Assembly: GCA_945861705.1 (NCBI GenBank)
Contig: CAMAVM010000012.1
Coordinates: forward strand, 1 to 64,000
From: Methylomagnum ishizawai
GTDB lineage: Bacteria > Pseudomonadota > Gammaproteobacteria > Methylococcales > Methylomonadaceae
Length of the DNA: 64,000 nucleotides
Reading direction: 5' to 3'
The notes under the pieces were generated by a model, which ran no database searches, was not told the DNA's origin, and saw only the letters and a list, made by a program, of their open reading frames with translations. The position numbers and the translations under genes are program-made. Each line of letters opens with the position of its first letter. The first letter of the stretch is position 1. Positions 23,882 to 33,670 of this stretch are shown piece by piece.

Positions 23882-25792
23882 ATGTTTGAAGTACGTGACG
23901 ATGAACCCAAATACGCTTTTCTGAATAACACGGAAAGCAAGGAAAAAAACCGCTACAACCTTAACATCGAACTGACCGATGCCAGCAGCGAGTTGCGGTG
24001 TAAGAGCCTAAACATTAACGGTGATGGGGCGATTGGTGAAAATCCTGACCGCTATAAACAACACGGTTTCTATTTTAATGCCGACAACTGCATCGGTTGT
24101 CATGCTTGCGAGTCCGCCTGTAGCGAGAAAAATGATGTCCCCGCACACATTGCTTTTCGTTCTGTGGGTTTTGTCGAAGGCGGTACGTACCCTGATTATC
24201 AGCGCATCAATATTTCAATGGCGTGTAACCATTGCGATGATCCTGTTTGTTTAACGGGATGCCCTACCCGTGCTTACACCAAGTTTGCTGAATACGGGGC
24301 GGTGTTGCAAGACCCCGATATTTGCTTTGGTTGCGGCTATTGCACTTGGGTGTGTCCGTATAATGCTCCGCAACTTGATCCAGTCAAAGGTGAAGTTTCC
24401 AAATGCAATATGTGCGTAGATCGCCTGGAGGTCAACTTGAAACCGGCTTGTGTTGCTGCCTGTTTAGGCAATGCCCTGGACTTCGGGGTTATCGAAAATA
24501 TCCCTGAAAATCGCACTCAAGCGAAAACAGAAATACCAGGATTCCCTACCACCGATATTACCCATCCCAATATCCGCTTCCAACAAACGCGCACCACACA
24601 TCGTGAAATGACCCGTACCGACGATATGCCCCTGAAATATCATCGTGATGACGTGCAAGACAAATTCAAACCGGTCGTTGACGAAAAGCAAGGTAAGGAA
24701 CGGCACTGGAATTTTCGTAAACTGCTGACCAGCCACGAAAGCGCCCACGTTATTTTTACGCTATGCACCCAAGCTACTGTAGGTGCGTTCTCGATACTGA
24801 TGTTGGGTATGTTGCTTAATGTTGAACCTGTTGCCATGCTAAAAAATACTAGCGCATTCATTCCGCTAATCTTTGTGATCGTTGCTGTCAGTACCGTGGG
24901 TCTGTTCAAACTCAACATGCACTTGGGCAAACCACACCGCTTTTATCGTGGCTTTAATAATTTGCGATTATCCCCAGTTAGCCGGGAAATTGCAGGGGTT
25001 TCGATGTTTTACACGGGATTGCTGGGGTATGCGGTTTTTGGCCTGTTTGATAATACCGTGCTTACGTTGATTGCGAATGTCTTCGCCGTTATTGGAGTGC
25101 TAAGTGGTGCTATCGGTTTGTATTATATGTACAAACTGTACCGAATCCCCGCACGACCGTTCTGGAATCACTGGCAAACAGGTACGGCATTTTTTGGCAC
25201 GATGCTCAGTTTTGGCGCATTGCTGATTGGGGTTGTCAGCGTATGCCTGTTGCCATTGGCGACGGTTGAGACCCAACTTCTAGTGCAAATTCTCGCTGCA
25301 ATTATTGCGTTGGGCTTGGTTATCGAAGGCATTGGGCATATTGCCCATGCCAAGGCCATGCGCGGTGCGGAACACGAAGGGGCAGTGTCTTATTACGTGC
25401 AAACCACGGAATACGGCAAGTCCTACCTGCTTCGCAATAGCCTGTTGGGAATTAATCTGGTGTTGGCGATTACCTTTACGATTACGGATTTATCGGTTGC
25501 AATCGCTTATGCGTTGGGCTTATTGCTAACCCTGTCCATGTTGGTCATGGCAGCATTCGGTCGTTCCTTGTTCTTCGTGCTGGTCATCCCCACCACCATG
25601 CCCGGCGCATTTTTCTGGAAGAACAAAGGCTTTGTCGATCATGCCAGGGAAATCGGTCTGGCTGATGCACCGCAACATGGCGTGGCTTATGAACAACATC
25701 ACGCGTTCAAGCTTGATGAGTTAATCAAGACGATCAAGGAAAATTCGATTAAGGATATGGTCAAGCATGTTTTGTGGATTTTTGGGAAATAA
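23882..25792 (+). CDS. Fusion of DmsB-like four-cluster ferredoxin and DmsC-like membrane anchor
   Basis: I choose ATG 23882, giving MFEVRDDEPKYAF; the ATGs at 23837/23840 lack a ribosome site. After about 55 residues, four ferredoxin-type cysteine groups appear: CIGCHACESAC, CNHCDDPVCLTGC, CFGCGYCTWVC and CNMCVDR with CVAAC, as in DmsB. From about residue 290 onward the protein is a DmsC-type anchor with about eight membrane segments, which normally takes electrons from quinol. The natural partner is NasA upstream, which lacks its own electron-donor domain. The toxin-antitoxin insert now separates the two genes. Direct proof of pairing is lacking. Confidence 0.85.
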   Translation: MFEVRDDEPKYAFLNNTESKEKNRYNLNIELTDASSELRCKSLNINGDGAIGENPDRYKQHGFYFNADNCIGCHACESACSEKNDVPAHIAFRSVGFVEGGTYPDYQRINISMACNHCDDPVCLTGCPTRAYTKFAEYGAVLQDPDICFGCGYCTWVCPYNAPQLDPVKGEVSKCNMCVDRLEVNLKPACVAACLGNALDFGVIENIPENRTQAKTEIPGFPTTDITHPNIRFQQTRTTHREMTRTDDMPLKYHRDDVQDKFKPVVDEKQGKERHWNFRKLLTSHESAHVIFTLCTQATVGAFSILMLGMLLNVEPVAMLKNTSAFIPLIFVIVAVSTVGLFKLNMHLGKPHRFYRGFNNLRLSPVSREIAGVSMFYTGLLGYAVFGLFDNTVLTLIANVFAVIGVLSGAIGLYYMYKLYRIPARPFWNHWQTGTAFFGTMLSFGALLIGVVSVCLLPLATVETQLLVQILAAIIALGLVIEGIGHIAHAKAMRGAEHEGAVSYYVQTTEYGKSYLLRNSLLGINLVLAITFTITDLSVAIAYALGLLLTLSMLVMAAFGRSLFFVLVIPTTMPGAFFWKNKGFVDHAREIGLADAPQHGVAYEQHHAFKLDELIKTIKENSIKDMVKHVLWIFGK

Positions 25793-25933
25793 GGAGTTGT
25801 CAGATTGCAGTCAATTAATAACCGCAACTGGCAAATAGCTGGGATTAACAAAAAATATATCGCGGTATGTTGCCAGATTAGCCTAAATTCTTTAGACACA
25901 TTGAAATAGTCGCCGTCCAGAGTGTTCCGAGCT

Positions 25934-25962
25934 TGATGCGCTTCCCTTAGTGCAGCGCATCA
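25934..25962. repeat. Hairpin downstream of the ferredoxin/anchor gene
   Basis: TGATGCGCT (25934-25942) and AGCGCATCA (25954-25962) form a perfect 9-base stem with an 11-base loop, about 140 bases after the stop at 25792. No U-run follows, so it may be a REP-like element or a weak transcription end. Confidence 0.45.
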
Positions 25963-26022
25963 TGCACATTTGTCCAGAATCAATCATAATAAGGCTAGCG
26001 TTCATACACAGGCCACCATGTT

Positions 26023-27162
26023 GTGTTCAAATCCATAAAACAAGAGCCAAGTACCCCAAAAATTAATCGTTTCCCCTGTAGCAAATGTGGCGGTTTGCTA
26101 ACTTTTAAACCTGGCACCCAGTATCTTACCTGTGCATATTGCGGTCAGGAAAACCAGATTGAGCAGCGTTTTGAGCAAATTCAGGAATACGATTTCCATC
26201 AAGCTTTAATTGAACTGGCTCAGGCTAAACCCGACACCGCAGAAATCGCGCAGATTCAATGTGATGCTTGCGGTGCCGGATTTAAATTTGCAGGCAGTAT
26301 CCATGCTGGTGAATGCCCCTTTTGCGGTACTACGATTGTTACCAGCACGGCACAAACAAAACCTATCACGCCAAAATCCCTGTTACCTTTTAAAATTAAC
26401 GAGCAACAAGCCAAACAACAATTTCGATATTGGCTAAAAGGCTTATGGTTTGCGCCCAACAAAGTCAAAAAATATGCCCAAGACGACACCAAGTTGATCG
26501 GTGTTTATATACCTTATTGGACATTTGATAGCAGCACAGAAACCACTTATCTGGGAGCGCGTGGTGATGTCTATTACGTCAGCCAGGAAGTGCAGACCGT
26601 CAGGGACGGGCGTATGGTTAATGAGATAAGGCAAGTGCCGCAAACTCGTTGGACTCCGGTACGAGGACGGGTTGCCCGATTTTTTGACGATGTATTAATC
26701 GGTGCGAGCAAATCATTGCCCCGACAAATCCTCGACCAATTGGAACCCTGGGATCTGGCAAACTTGGAAGCGTATAACGAAAGCTATCTCACTGGCTTCA
26801 CCAGCGAATACTATCAAGTTAATCTCGACCAAGGTTTTGACGAAGCCAAACGTAAAATGGACAATGTGGTTTACCAGGACATTGCCTTTGACATCGGTGG
26901 TGACCAACAGCGCGTCGATCAATTTAATACCCAACACAACAATACCTCTTACAAACACTGCTTATTGCCCGTCTGGTCAGCTGCTTTTCGTTACCAGCAA
27001 AAAACCTACCGGTTCGTCATCAACGGCAGGACAGGCCAAGTGCAAGGTGAGCGGCCTTATAGCTATTGGAAAATTGCGTTTGCTATTATCTTTGGAGTCA
27101 TTGCTGTGGGCGGGTTGCTAATATATATGGATCGATCTGGAATGTTGCAGCAAATGCAATAA
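26023..27162 (+). CDS. Zinc-ribbon protein with C-terminal membrane anchor
   Basis: This 379-residue protein starts at GTG; the nearby ATG at 26018 is out of frame. Two zinc ribbons are visible: C19/C22 with C37/C40 (FPCSKCGG and LTCAYCGQ) and a second pair near residues 85-110 (IQCDACGAG and GECPFCGT). A central beta-rich region follows with IPYWTFDSSTETTYLGARGD. One membrane segment lies at about 349-368. Proteins of this build are often mislabelled as primosomal protein N' or helicase, but no helicase motif is present. The function is unknown. It stands alone between the nas block and pilU. Confidence 0.8.
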   Translation: MFKSIKQEPSTPKINRFPCSKCGGLLTFKPGTQYLTCAYCGQENQIEQRFEQIQEYDFHQALIELAQAKPDTAEIAQIQCDACGAGFKFAGSIHAGECPFCGTTIVTSTAQTKPITPKSLLPFKINEQQAKQQFRYWLKGLWFAPNKVKKYAQDDTKLIGVYIPYWTFDSSTETTYLGARGDVYYVSQEVQTVRDGRMVNEIRQVPQTRWTPVRGRVARFFDDVLIGASKSLPRQILDQLEPWDLANLEAYNESYLTGFTSEYYQVNLDQGFDEAKRKMDNVVYQDIAFDIGGDQQRVDQFNTQHNNTSYKHCLLPVWSAAFRYQQKTYRFVINGRTGQVQGERPYSYWKIAFAIIFGVIAVGGLLIYMDRSGMLQQMQ

Positions 27163-27169
27163 TATAGGT

Positions 27170-27262
27170 GGGTTAGACGCGTAAACTCTCGGCCGATGAG
27201 GTTTGTAAGATGCTTGGGCGCGTAGTGACCCAACAAACAGCGTATAGACGTTGGGTTACAGC
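27170..27262. repeat. Degenerate GTTGGGTTAC-type repeat
   Basis: The interval holds GTGGGTTAGACGCG, then GTGACCCAAC and GTTGGGTTAC in opposite orientation, separated by about 19 bases. This resembles dispersed intergenic repeats built on TGGGTTA units. It sits in the 246-base gap before pilU, where I see no confident promoter. Confidence 0.4.
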
Positions 27263-27408
27263 ACACAGACAATATGGCTCTAGTTTAGAGTCATAGGCTA
27301 TGTGTGCCTAAGCCAATCTGCCGGATTGTTTATTTTTGTCGATCAGCCTTCAACTTCTGGGTTTATAACCTAGAATTGACCTTATTCATCACTACGATAA
27401 GACTGATT

Positions 27409-28578
27409 ATGGAATTTAAAGAATACCTGAAACTGCTCGTCCAAAACGATGGCTCTGACCTGTACTTAACGGTAGATGCACCGCCCGCCGCCAAGTTTCA
27501 AGGCGTTTTGCGGCCTTTGGAAAACATCAAGCTCACTAGGGAACGGTTAAAGGAAATCGCACACAATCTGATGGATGCTGACCAGCGGAAGGCGTTTGAA
27601 CACCAGCCTGAATTGAATCTTGCAATATCTGAGCAGGGGATAGGTCGATTTCGGATCAATATTTTTAAACAACGTAATTGTTTTTCTTTGGTTATCCGCA
27701 ACATCAAGGTGGAAATTCCCAATGCCGACAAGCTGGGACTGCCTGATATATTGAAAAAAGTCATTATGGAAAAGCGCGGCCTGATTTTATTTATAGGCGG
27801 TACGGGTTCAGGTAAGTCAACCTCGCTGGCGGCACTGATAGATCACCGCAACGCCAATAGTTCAGGCCATATCATTACCATTGAAGACCCGATTGAATAC
27901 ATCCATCCGCACAAAAAATCCCTGGTTAACCAGCGTGAAGTCGGGGTTGATACGCTCAGTTATGAAGATGCGCTGAAGAATACCTTGCGGCAAGCCCCCG
28001 ATGTGATCCTGATCGGCGAAATCCGCAGTCAGGAAACCATGGAACATGCCCTGGCATTCGCGGAAACTGGGCATTTGTGCCTGTCAACCTTACATGCGAA
28101 CAATTCCAATCAGGCCTTGGACAGGATAATCAATTTTTTCCCGGAAGAACGCCGCAATCAATTGTTGATGGATTTATCCTTGAATTTGAAGGCATTCGTC
28201 TCGCAACGCCTAGTTCCTACGCTAGACGGCAAGCGCACAGCGGCGATAGAGATATTGCTGGCTTCGCAACTGGTCAGGGATTTGATCCACAAAGGTGATG
28301 TCCATGCGATCAAGGAAGCCATGGAAAAATCCGAAAACATCGGTATGCAGACGTTCGACAGCCACCTGCTCAGGCTATACAAAGAAGGCCTTATTTCACT
28401 GGACGAAGCCATGCAAAACTCCGATTCCCCTAATAATCTCAAGTTGAAGATCAATTTGAGCGAGGGGCTTGGTTCGTCATCACCAGGGGGTAGATCGGCA
28501 GAGTCGCCAAAAAGTGGATCATTAACAGGTTTGTCCTTACAAGCTATTGTCAAAGAGGAAGACAAACATGAGTCGTAA
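27409..28578 (+). CDS. pilU: Type IV pilus retraction-type ATPase PilU
   Basis: The family start MEFKEYLKLLVQNDGSDLYL fixes ATG 27409; an in-frame extension upstream is not used. The 389-residue product has an N-terminal PAS-like domain, then the RecA-like ATPase domain with Walker A GGTGSGKSTS at about residues 130-139. Further motifs are the Asp box TIEDPIEYIH, Walker B VILIGEIRSQET and the His box STLHANNSNQA. PilU works with PilT in pilus retraction at the inner membrane. PilT is not in this window. PilU is favoured over PilT by the N-terminus and the extended C-terminal tail. Confidence 0.92.
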   Translation: MEFKEYLKLLVQNDGSDLYLTVDAPPAAKFQGVLRPLENIKLTRERLKEIAHNLMDADQRKAFEHQPELNLAISEQGIGRFRINIFKQRNCFSLVIRNIKVEIPNADKLGLPDILKKVIMEKRGLILFIGGTGSGKSTSLAALIDHRNANSSGHIITIEDPIEYIHPHKKSLVNQREVGVDTLSYEDALKNTLRQAPDVILIGEIRSQETMEHALAFAETGHLCLSTLHANNSNQALDRIINFFPEERRNQLLMDLSLNLKAFVSQRLVPTLDGKRTAAIEILLASQLVRDLIHKGDVHAIKEAMEKSENIGMQTFDSHLLRLYKEGLISLDEAMQNSDSPNNLKLKINLSEGLGSSSPGGRSAESPKSGSLTGLSLQAIVKEEDKHES

Positions 28579-28686
28579 TTGACGCTTCAGGCGATACATT
28601 TCTTTCTGGACATGACGGGTTCTGCTAAAAAAGGCGTTTTTACGTTATAATTCCCCATCTTTTATTGCCCATTCACAAAATTCGAC

Positions 28687-29601
28687 GTGACCAGCCAAAA
28701 CTACGATTTATCGACTTTTCAGGGACTTATCCTGGCCTTGCAAGATTACTGGGCTGCCCAGGGGTGTATCTTATTGCAGCCCCTGGATCAGGAAGTCGGT
28801 GCCGGTACTTTTCATCCCGCCACTTTTTTACGGTCGATAGGCCCTGAACCTTGGAATGTCGCCTATGTACAGCCCTCACGCCGCCCGACTGATGGGCGCT
28901 TTGGCGAAAACCCTAACCGTCTGCAACACTATTACCAGTATCAAGTCGCACTAAAGCCATCGCCTGATAATATCCAGGAGCTTTATCTAGGGTCTTTGCG
29001 GCAGTTGGGTTTCGATTTGCTGGAACACGATATTCGATTTGTCGAAGACAATTGGGAATCGCCCACCTTAGGCGCGTGGGGATTGGGTTGGGAAGTTTGG
29101 CTGAATGGGATGGAAGTCACCCAGTTTACCTACTTCCAGCAAGTCGGCGGATTGGAATGCCGGCCCGTCACTGGTGAAATCACTTACGGTTTAGAGCGTC
29201 TCGCCATGTATTTGCAAGGTGTTAAGAGCGTTTATGATCTGGTTTGGACGCGAGGCTCATTCGGTGTTGTCACTTATGGTGATGTGTTTCATCAAAACGA
29301 AGTCGAAATGTCGTCTTATAATTTCGACCATGCCAATGTGCCGTTTATGTTCCAATGCTTCGATACGTATGAGCAGGAATGCCAAAAATTGATTGCCTTG
29401 GATTTGCCGTTACCCGCTTATGAAATGGTGTTAAAAGCATCACATACCTTCAATTTACTGGATGCCCGTCATGCGATTTCGGTAACAGAACGGCAACGTT
29501 ATATATTGAGAGTTAGAACATTGTCGAGAGCGGTTGCAGAAGCATATTATGCTCGCCGTGAATCTCTCGGTTTCCCGATGTGTGCCGGACAAGGAGCGTA
29601 A
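28687..29601 (+). CDS. glyQ: Glycine--tRNA ligase, alpha subunit
   Basis: The 304-residue class II synthetase alpha subunit starts at GTG 28687. It has the family segment [20 protein letters not shown] followed by [17 protein letters not shown]. Together with GlyS it forms the alpha2beta2 bacterial glycyl-tRNA synthetase. TATAAT at 28646-28651 is a candidate -10 element, but its -35 is poor. No T-box or riboswitch-like leader was seen. It is followed by glyS with a one-base gap, and glyQ-glyS-gmhB-plsC matches the order in other Gammaproteobacteria. Confidence 0.97.
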   Translation: MTSQNYDLSTFQGLILALQDYWAAQGCILLQPLDQEVGAGTFHPATFLRSIGPEPWNVAYVQPSRRPTDGRFGENPNRLQHYYQYQVALKPSPDNIQELYLGSLRQLGFDLLEHDIRFVEDNWESPTLGAWGLGWEVWLNGMEVTQFTYFQQVGGLECRPVTGEITYGLERLAMYLQGVKSVYDLVWTRGSFGVVTYGDVFHQNEVEMSSYNFDHANVPFMFQCFDTYEQECQKLIALDLPLPAYEMVLKASHTFNLLDARHAISVTERQRYILRVRTLSRAVAEAYYARRESLGFPMCAGQGA

Positions 29602-29602
29602 C

Positions 29603-31672
29603 ATGGCAGCAAAACATTTATTGTTTGAATTGGGATCGGAAGAATTACCGCCCAAAACCCTCGTCAAACTGAGCCAAGCCTTACTGGATGGTGTGTTGCA
29701 AGGCTTGGGTGCGGGAGAGCTGACGTTTACTGGTGCTAAGGCTTATGCTACACCTAGGCGTTTGGCGGTGTTTATCGAAAATTTGTCCACCCAACAACCC
29801 GACAAAACCGTTGAAAAACGTGGGCCGGCGATCCAAGCGGCATTCGCTCCAGATGGCAAACCCAGCAAAGCCGCAGAAGGCTTCGCCGCCAGTTGCGGGA
29901 CGACCTTTGACCAATTGGAACGGCTGAAAACCGACAAAGGCGAATGGCTGATCTATAAGCAAGCAGTGAAAGGATTGCCCACAGAGCAATCAATTCCCGA
30001 CATTATTCGCCAAAGCATTTCAGCCTTGCCGATAGCAAAACGTATGCGCTGGGGCAGTTTTGCAACCGAATTTGTCAGGCCAGTGCATTGGGCGGTATTG
30101 CTCTACGGTAACTCGGTTATTGAATGTGACATCTTGGGCTTGACGACGGGATCGACGACATCAGGACATCGCTTTCATGCACCGCAAACCATTGCCATCA
30201 CTAGCCCAGAAAGTTATGCTGAAACCTTATTCCAGCAGGGCAAGGTGATTGCTGATATTGAACAAAGAAAATCCATCATACGCGACAAGGCTAATCAAGC
30301 AGCATCAGCGGTCAATGGCACGGCCCATATCGAAGACGATTTGCTGGAAGAAATTGCCGCATTAAATGAATGGCCTGTGCCTGTTACCGGATCATTTGAT
30401 CCACGGTTTCTTGAGTTGCCAGCCGAAGTGCTGATTACCACCATGCAAACCAACCAGAAATATTTTCCGGTGAAAAATGCCAGCGGTGGGTTGTTACCGT
30501 ATTTTATTACCTTCAGTAATATCGAAAGCACTCGGCCTGAATCCATCAAGCAGGGCAATGAACGCGTTATTACGCCGCGCCTGACTGATGCTGAATTCTT
30601 CTGGAAACAAGACCGGAAAAAATCCCTGGCAGTCCGCGTTGCAAGCCTGGGCAATATCGTTTTTCAGGAAAAGTTGGGTACGCTTGCAGATAAAACCCAG
30701 CGGGTAATAGTTTTATCTGAATTGATAGCGACACAACTCTGCGCCAATGTCGAATGGGCACAACGCGCCGCGCACTTGGCAAAAGCGGACTTGATGACCG
30801 ATATGGTCGGCGAGTTTGGCAATCTGCAGGGCTTGATGGGGCGCTACTATGCTCTGGCTGACAATGAACCAGCCGAAGTTGCCAATGCCATTGAGCAGCA
30901 TTATTTCCCCAAACAGTCGGGCAGTCCTACCCCAGCCAGCCAAACTGGTCAGATTGTCGCGCTGGCAGATAAGGTTGATACCCTGACGGGGATTTTCAGC
31001 GCCGGATTGATTCCTACAGGCGACAAAGACCCTTATGCGTTGCGACGAGCGGCGTTAGGATCATTAAGGATTATCATCGAAAATCAGCTAAGCCTGGATA
31101 TTGTTGCCCTAGTTGATGCTTCGCTGAAACAATACATCCACAGCTTTGATCGTGATGTAACCCGCAAGCTGGTTGTTGATTTTATTTTTGACCGCTTGAA
31201 AGGCTATTGCTTGGATCGCGGTTTCGCACCTGATGAGTTTGATGCAGTCATGTCGGTTAATCCCGCGCAACCCTTGGATTTCATGAAAAGATTGCAAGCG
31301 GTCAAGGCTTTCCGCCAACTGCCCGAAGCCGAAAGTTTGGCTGCTGCGAATAAACGCATACGGAATATCCTGAAAAAATCGGAAACCGAGCCTGCTGAGT
31401 TTTTAGATCCAACTGGATTGGAAGAAATGGAGATAGATTTTTCTTATTCCATAGCGAAAGCAGAAGCAGATATTAAGCCATTTAAAGAGATTAAGGACTA
31501 TCAATCGATACTTGATCGATTATCTTATCTACATAATCAAGTAAATTTATTTTTTGATAACATTTTTGTAATGTCTGATGATCTTCAAGTACGAGCAAAT
31601 CGCTTAGGTATACTTGAAAGATTGAGTAAAGTGTTTTTGGAAGTAGCTGACATTTCCAAACTGCAATCGTAA
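29603..31672 (+). CDS. glyS: Glycine--tRNA ligase, beta subunit
   Basis: ATG 29603 is preceded by AAGGAG and gives MAAKHLLFELGSEELPPK, the conserved GlyS start; the longer frame from 29534 overlaps glyQ and is rejected. The 689-residue length is normal. The middle holds the HD-like region and GDKDPYALRRAALG, and the C-terminus carries the DALR-type anticodon-binding domain. It recognises tRNA-Gly in the alpha2beta2 enzyme. It ends 9 bases before gmhB. Confidence 0.97.
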   Translation: MAAKHLLFELGSEELPPKTLVKLSQALLDGVLQGLGAGELTFTGAKAYATPRRLAVFIENLSTQQPDKTVEKRGPAIQAAFAPDGKPSKAAEGFAASCGTTFDQLERLKTDKGEWLIYKQAVKGLPTEQSIPDIIRQSISALPIAKRMRWGSFATEFVRPVHWAVLLYGNSVIECDILGLTTGSTTSGHRFHAPQTIAITSPESYAETLFQQGKVIADIEQRKSIIRDKANQAASAVNGTAHIEDDLLEEIAALNEWPVPVTGSFDPRFLELPAEVLITTMQTNQKYFPVKNASGGLLPYFITFSNIESTRPESIKQGNERVITPRLTDAEFFWKQDRKKSLAVRVASLGNIVFQEKLGTLADKTQRVIVLSELIATQLCANVEWAQRAAHLAKADLMTDMVGEFGNLQGLMGRYYALADNEPAEVANAIEQHYFPKQSGSPTPASQTGQIVALADKVDTLTGIFSAGLIPTGDKDPYALRRAALGSLRIIIENQLSLDIVALVDASLKQYIHSFDRDVTRKLVVDFIFDRLKGYCLDRGFAPDEFDAVMSVNPAQPLDFMKRLQAVKAFRQLPEAESLAAANKRIRNILKKSETEPAEFLDPTGLEEMEIDFSYSIAKAEADIKPFKEIKDYQSILDRLSYLHNQVNLFFDNIFVMSDDLQVRANRLGILERLSKVFLEVADISKLQS

Positions 31673-31681
31673 CCAAACGGC

Positions 31682-32227
31682 ATGGAACAGCGCCGTTATG
31701 TGCTAATGGACAGGGATGGGGTCATCAACGAAGATTCCGATGACTTTATCAAGTCGCCAGAAGAATGGCGACCGATTGCAGGCAGTCTTGAAGCTATTGC
31801 TTTGCTGAACCAACAAGGCTACGACGTGGTGGTGATTACCAACCAGTCCGGTTTGGCAAGAGGCTTGTTTGATGAAGCCATGCTGACCAAAATCCATGAA
31901 AAAATGCACAGCCTGCTTGCAGAGAAGGGCGGGGAAATTGCCGCCATTTACTATTGTCCGCACGGCTCAGAGAGTTCATGCAACTGCCGTAAGCCAAAAC
32001 CCGGCTTGCTGGAACAATTTGCCTTAGAAAAAAATGTCGATCTAAATAGCGTTTATTTTATTGGCGATTCGCTACGTGATGTGCAAGCAGCACTAGCCGT
32101 AGGCGCAAATCCGATCCTGGTCAAAACCGGAAAAGGCCAAAAAACGCTAGATCAGAATCCTAACTTTAACATTCCTGTCTTTGAAAATCTTTATGGCGCA
32201 GTCGAATATATCTTATCAAAACAATAG
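31682..32227 (+). CDS. gmhB: D-glycero-beta-D-manno-heptose 1,7-bisphosphate 7-phosphatase
   Basis: This 181-residue HAD-superfamily phosphatase has motif I MDRDGVINEDSDDF, motif II VVITNQSG, and the zinc-loop ligands in CPHGSESSCNCRKPKPG. Motif IV is IGDSLRDVQAA. GmhB removes the 7-phosphate in ADP-heptose synthesis for the LPS inner core. It follows glyS in the order seen in Pseudomonas-like genomes and overlaps the plsC-like gene. Confidence 0.93.
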   Translation: MEQRRYVLMDRDGVINEDSDDFIKSPEEWRPIAGSLEAIALLNQQGYDVVVITNQSGLARGLFDEAMLTKIHEKMHSLLAEKGGEIAAIYYCPHGSESSCNCRKPKPGLLEQFALEKNVDLNSVYFIGDSLRDVQAALAVGANPILVKTGKGQKTLDQNPNFNIPVFENLYGAVEYILSKQ

Positions 32228-32942
32228 CATCCGAATATATTTTGGGTCAGCGGTATTTTTAGCAGGTTCGATCATCATGACATTTGTTTTCGGCTCTTTG
32301 GTCGTGCTTTGTATCATTTTTCCCTTTAAAGTCCGTTATCGCATGGGTAAAGGATGGGCAAAAGCCGTATTGAAATTAGCTGAAATTTGTTGCGGCGTGC
32401 GTCATGAGGTGGAAGGGCTGGAGCATATCAACGCCGACAGTGCCGCAATTGTATTAAGCAATCACCAGTCAGCTTGGGAAACATTGGCGTTCAGGTGTTT
32501 ATTGCCGCCACAAACATCATTGTTTAAACAATCATTGTTGTGGATACCTTTCTGGGGATGGGCAATGGCAACCTTAAAGCCGATTGCGATAGACAGGAAT
32601 AACAAACACGCTGCCTTGCGTAAATTAATCAGCCATGGAACTGAGGCTTTAAAACAGGGTCTATGGGTAGTTGTTTTTCCCGAAGGCACTCGTATGCCGG
32701 TAAGCGAGATGGGGAATTTTAGCGCAGGTGGAGCCATGCTGGCGCAAAAATCGGGTTATCCCGTCATTCCGATTGCACATAACGCTGGAAAATTTTGGCC
32801 GCGCTACAGCTTTTTAAAGTACCCAGGAACAATTAAGGTAAAAATCGGTTCACCCATTGAAAGCAAGAGCCGCAAGACGGCTGATATTAATAAGGAAGCT
32901 GAGGATTGGATAATTCAAGCGATGCGGGAAATCGGTCAATAA
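32193..32942 (+). CDS. plsC: 1-acyl-sn-glycerol-3-phosphate acyltransferase
   Basis: This roughly 249-residue protein has an N-terminal membrane helix (about 20-45), then the acyltransferase block I SNHQSAWETL and block III FPEGTRMP, with PVIPIAHNAGKFWP near the end. Block I is H-X4-E rather than H-X4-D, a variant known in this branch. It acylates lysophosphatidate to phosphatidate at the inner membrane. The start is uncertain: ATG 32193 overlaps gmhB by 35 bases, and ATG 32278 would cut into the membrane helix. I prefer 32193. Confidence 0.85.
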   Translation: MAQSNISYQNNSIRIYFGSAVFLAGSIIMTFVFGSLVVLCIIFPFKVRYRMGKGWAKAVLKLAEICCGVRHEVEGLEHINADSAAIVLSNHQSAWETLAFRCLLPPQTSLFKQSLLWIPFWGWAMATLKPIAIDRNNKHAALRKLISHGTEALKQGLWVVVFPEGTRMPVSEMGNFSAGGAMLAQKSGYPVIPIAHNAGKFWPRYSFLKYPGTIKVKIGSPIESKSRKTADINKEAEDWIIQAMREIGQ

Positions 32943-32973
32943 TGAGTTTCCATTACCAAGCGGCCTATTGCAA

Positions 32974-33003
32974 TTACATGAAAATCCGCGAAATGCGTAT
33001 AAT
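32974..33003 (+). promoter_or_regulatory. Sigma70-like promoter of the lipoprotein gene
   Basis: TATAAT at 32998-33003 is preceded by TTACAT at 32974-32979 with an 18-base spacer. The predicted start site near 33010 lies about 40 bases before the lipoprotein ATG. Confidence 0.5.
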
Positions 33004-33050
33004 GTGCAGATGTTTATTGTGAGTTTAAATATTAAGATGGTGTTATATAC

Positions 33051-33461
33051 ATGAAAAAACTGTTGTTGATCCTCCTGTTACCCGTATTTCTCGTGGCTTG
33101 TGCTGATAAAAATCATTATGAGCAAGCCGTTTTAGAGGAAATGGAAAAAGAGCAAGAAATTAAAGAATATAAAATAGACCCTGCTCACATGGCTAAGTGC
33201 GTTATTGACACAACGTATCTAAAGATGCCCGGCTTTTTTGTTTTCGATCCTGATAGATTACAAGCTTATCGTAATTACGCAAAAATGCTGACTTTGGCTA
33301 AATCGAAAGATCCAAAGAAGACCTTTGAAGAATTGGGTAAAGAATTCGGCTCACCGCAAGAACTTGCAAAAGCCCGTACCAATTACACTGAAAGCATTAT
33401 GAATTGTTACACCGCTATCATGCACGAACAAGACGGTGATGATGAGCAAAGCAAAATCTAA
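33051..33461 (+). CDS. Small lipoprotein of unknown function
   Basis: This 136-residue protein has a lipoprotein signal, MKKLLLILLLPVFLVAC, with the lipobox LVAC placing the lipidated Cys at residue 17. The mature part is charged and helical with LEEMEKEQEIKEYKID, and it contains two further cysteines, in KCVIDTTYL and MNCYTAIMH. I do not recognise a family. It has its own promoter and a following hairpin, so it is probably monocistronic. Confidence 0.8.
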   Translation: MKKLLLILLLPVFLVACADKNHYEQAVLEEMEKEQEIKEYKIDPAHMAKCVIDTTYLKMPGFFVFDPDRLQAYRNYAKMLTLAKSKDPKKTFEELGKEFGSPQELAKARTNYTESIMNCYTAIMHEQDGDDEQSKI

Positions 33462-33482
33462 AATATCCGCTTAGGGTTTTAC

Positions 33483-33505
33483 ATGAGGTGTGTTACACAC
33501 CTCAT
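33483..33505 (+). terminator. Stem-loop after the lipoprotein gene
   Basis: ATGAGGTGTG (33483-33492) and CACACCTCAT (33496-33505) form a perfect 10-base stem with a TTA loop, about 20 bases after the stop. The following sequence is only modestly T-rich. Confidence 0.6.
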
Positions 33506-33670
33506 TGTAATCCGTTTGATTTTAGTCTGGTTGTGTCCACGCGAAGCGGGGCTGGAAGAAAGGTAAATGGTGGGCAAAACAGCCTGTCCACGGAATCTAA
33601 GAAGGCAGTATAGTTGTGGAGTGCCAAACCTAGGCTTAGCACTCCCAATATTTAATTTTGTACAGCGGTA

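Noticed and set aside
26023-27162. Primosomal helicase PriA-like identity
   Set aside because: The resemblance is limited to zinc ribbons; no Walker or helicase motifs exist and there is a membrane anchor.
28579-28686. T-box or glycine riboswitch before glyQ
   Set aside because: The leader is short and shows no conserved T-box sequence, specifier loop or paired glycine aptamer.
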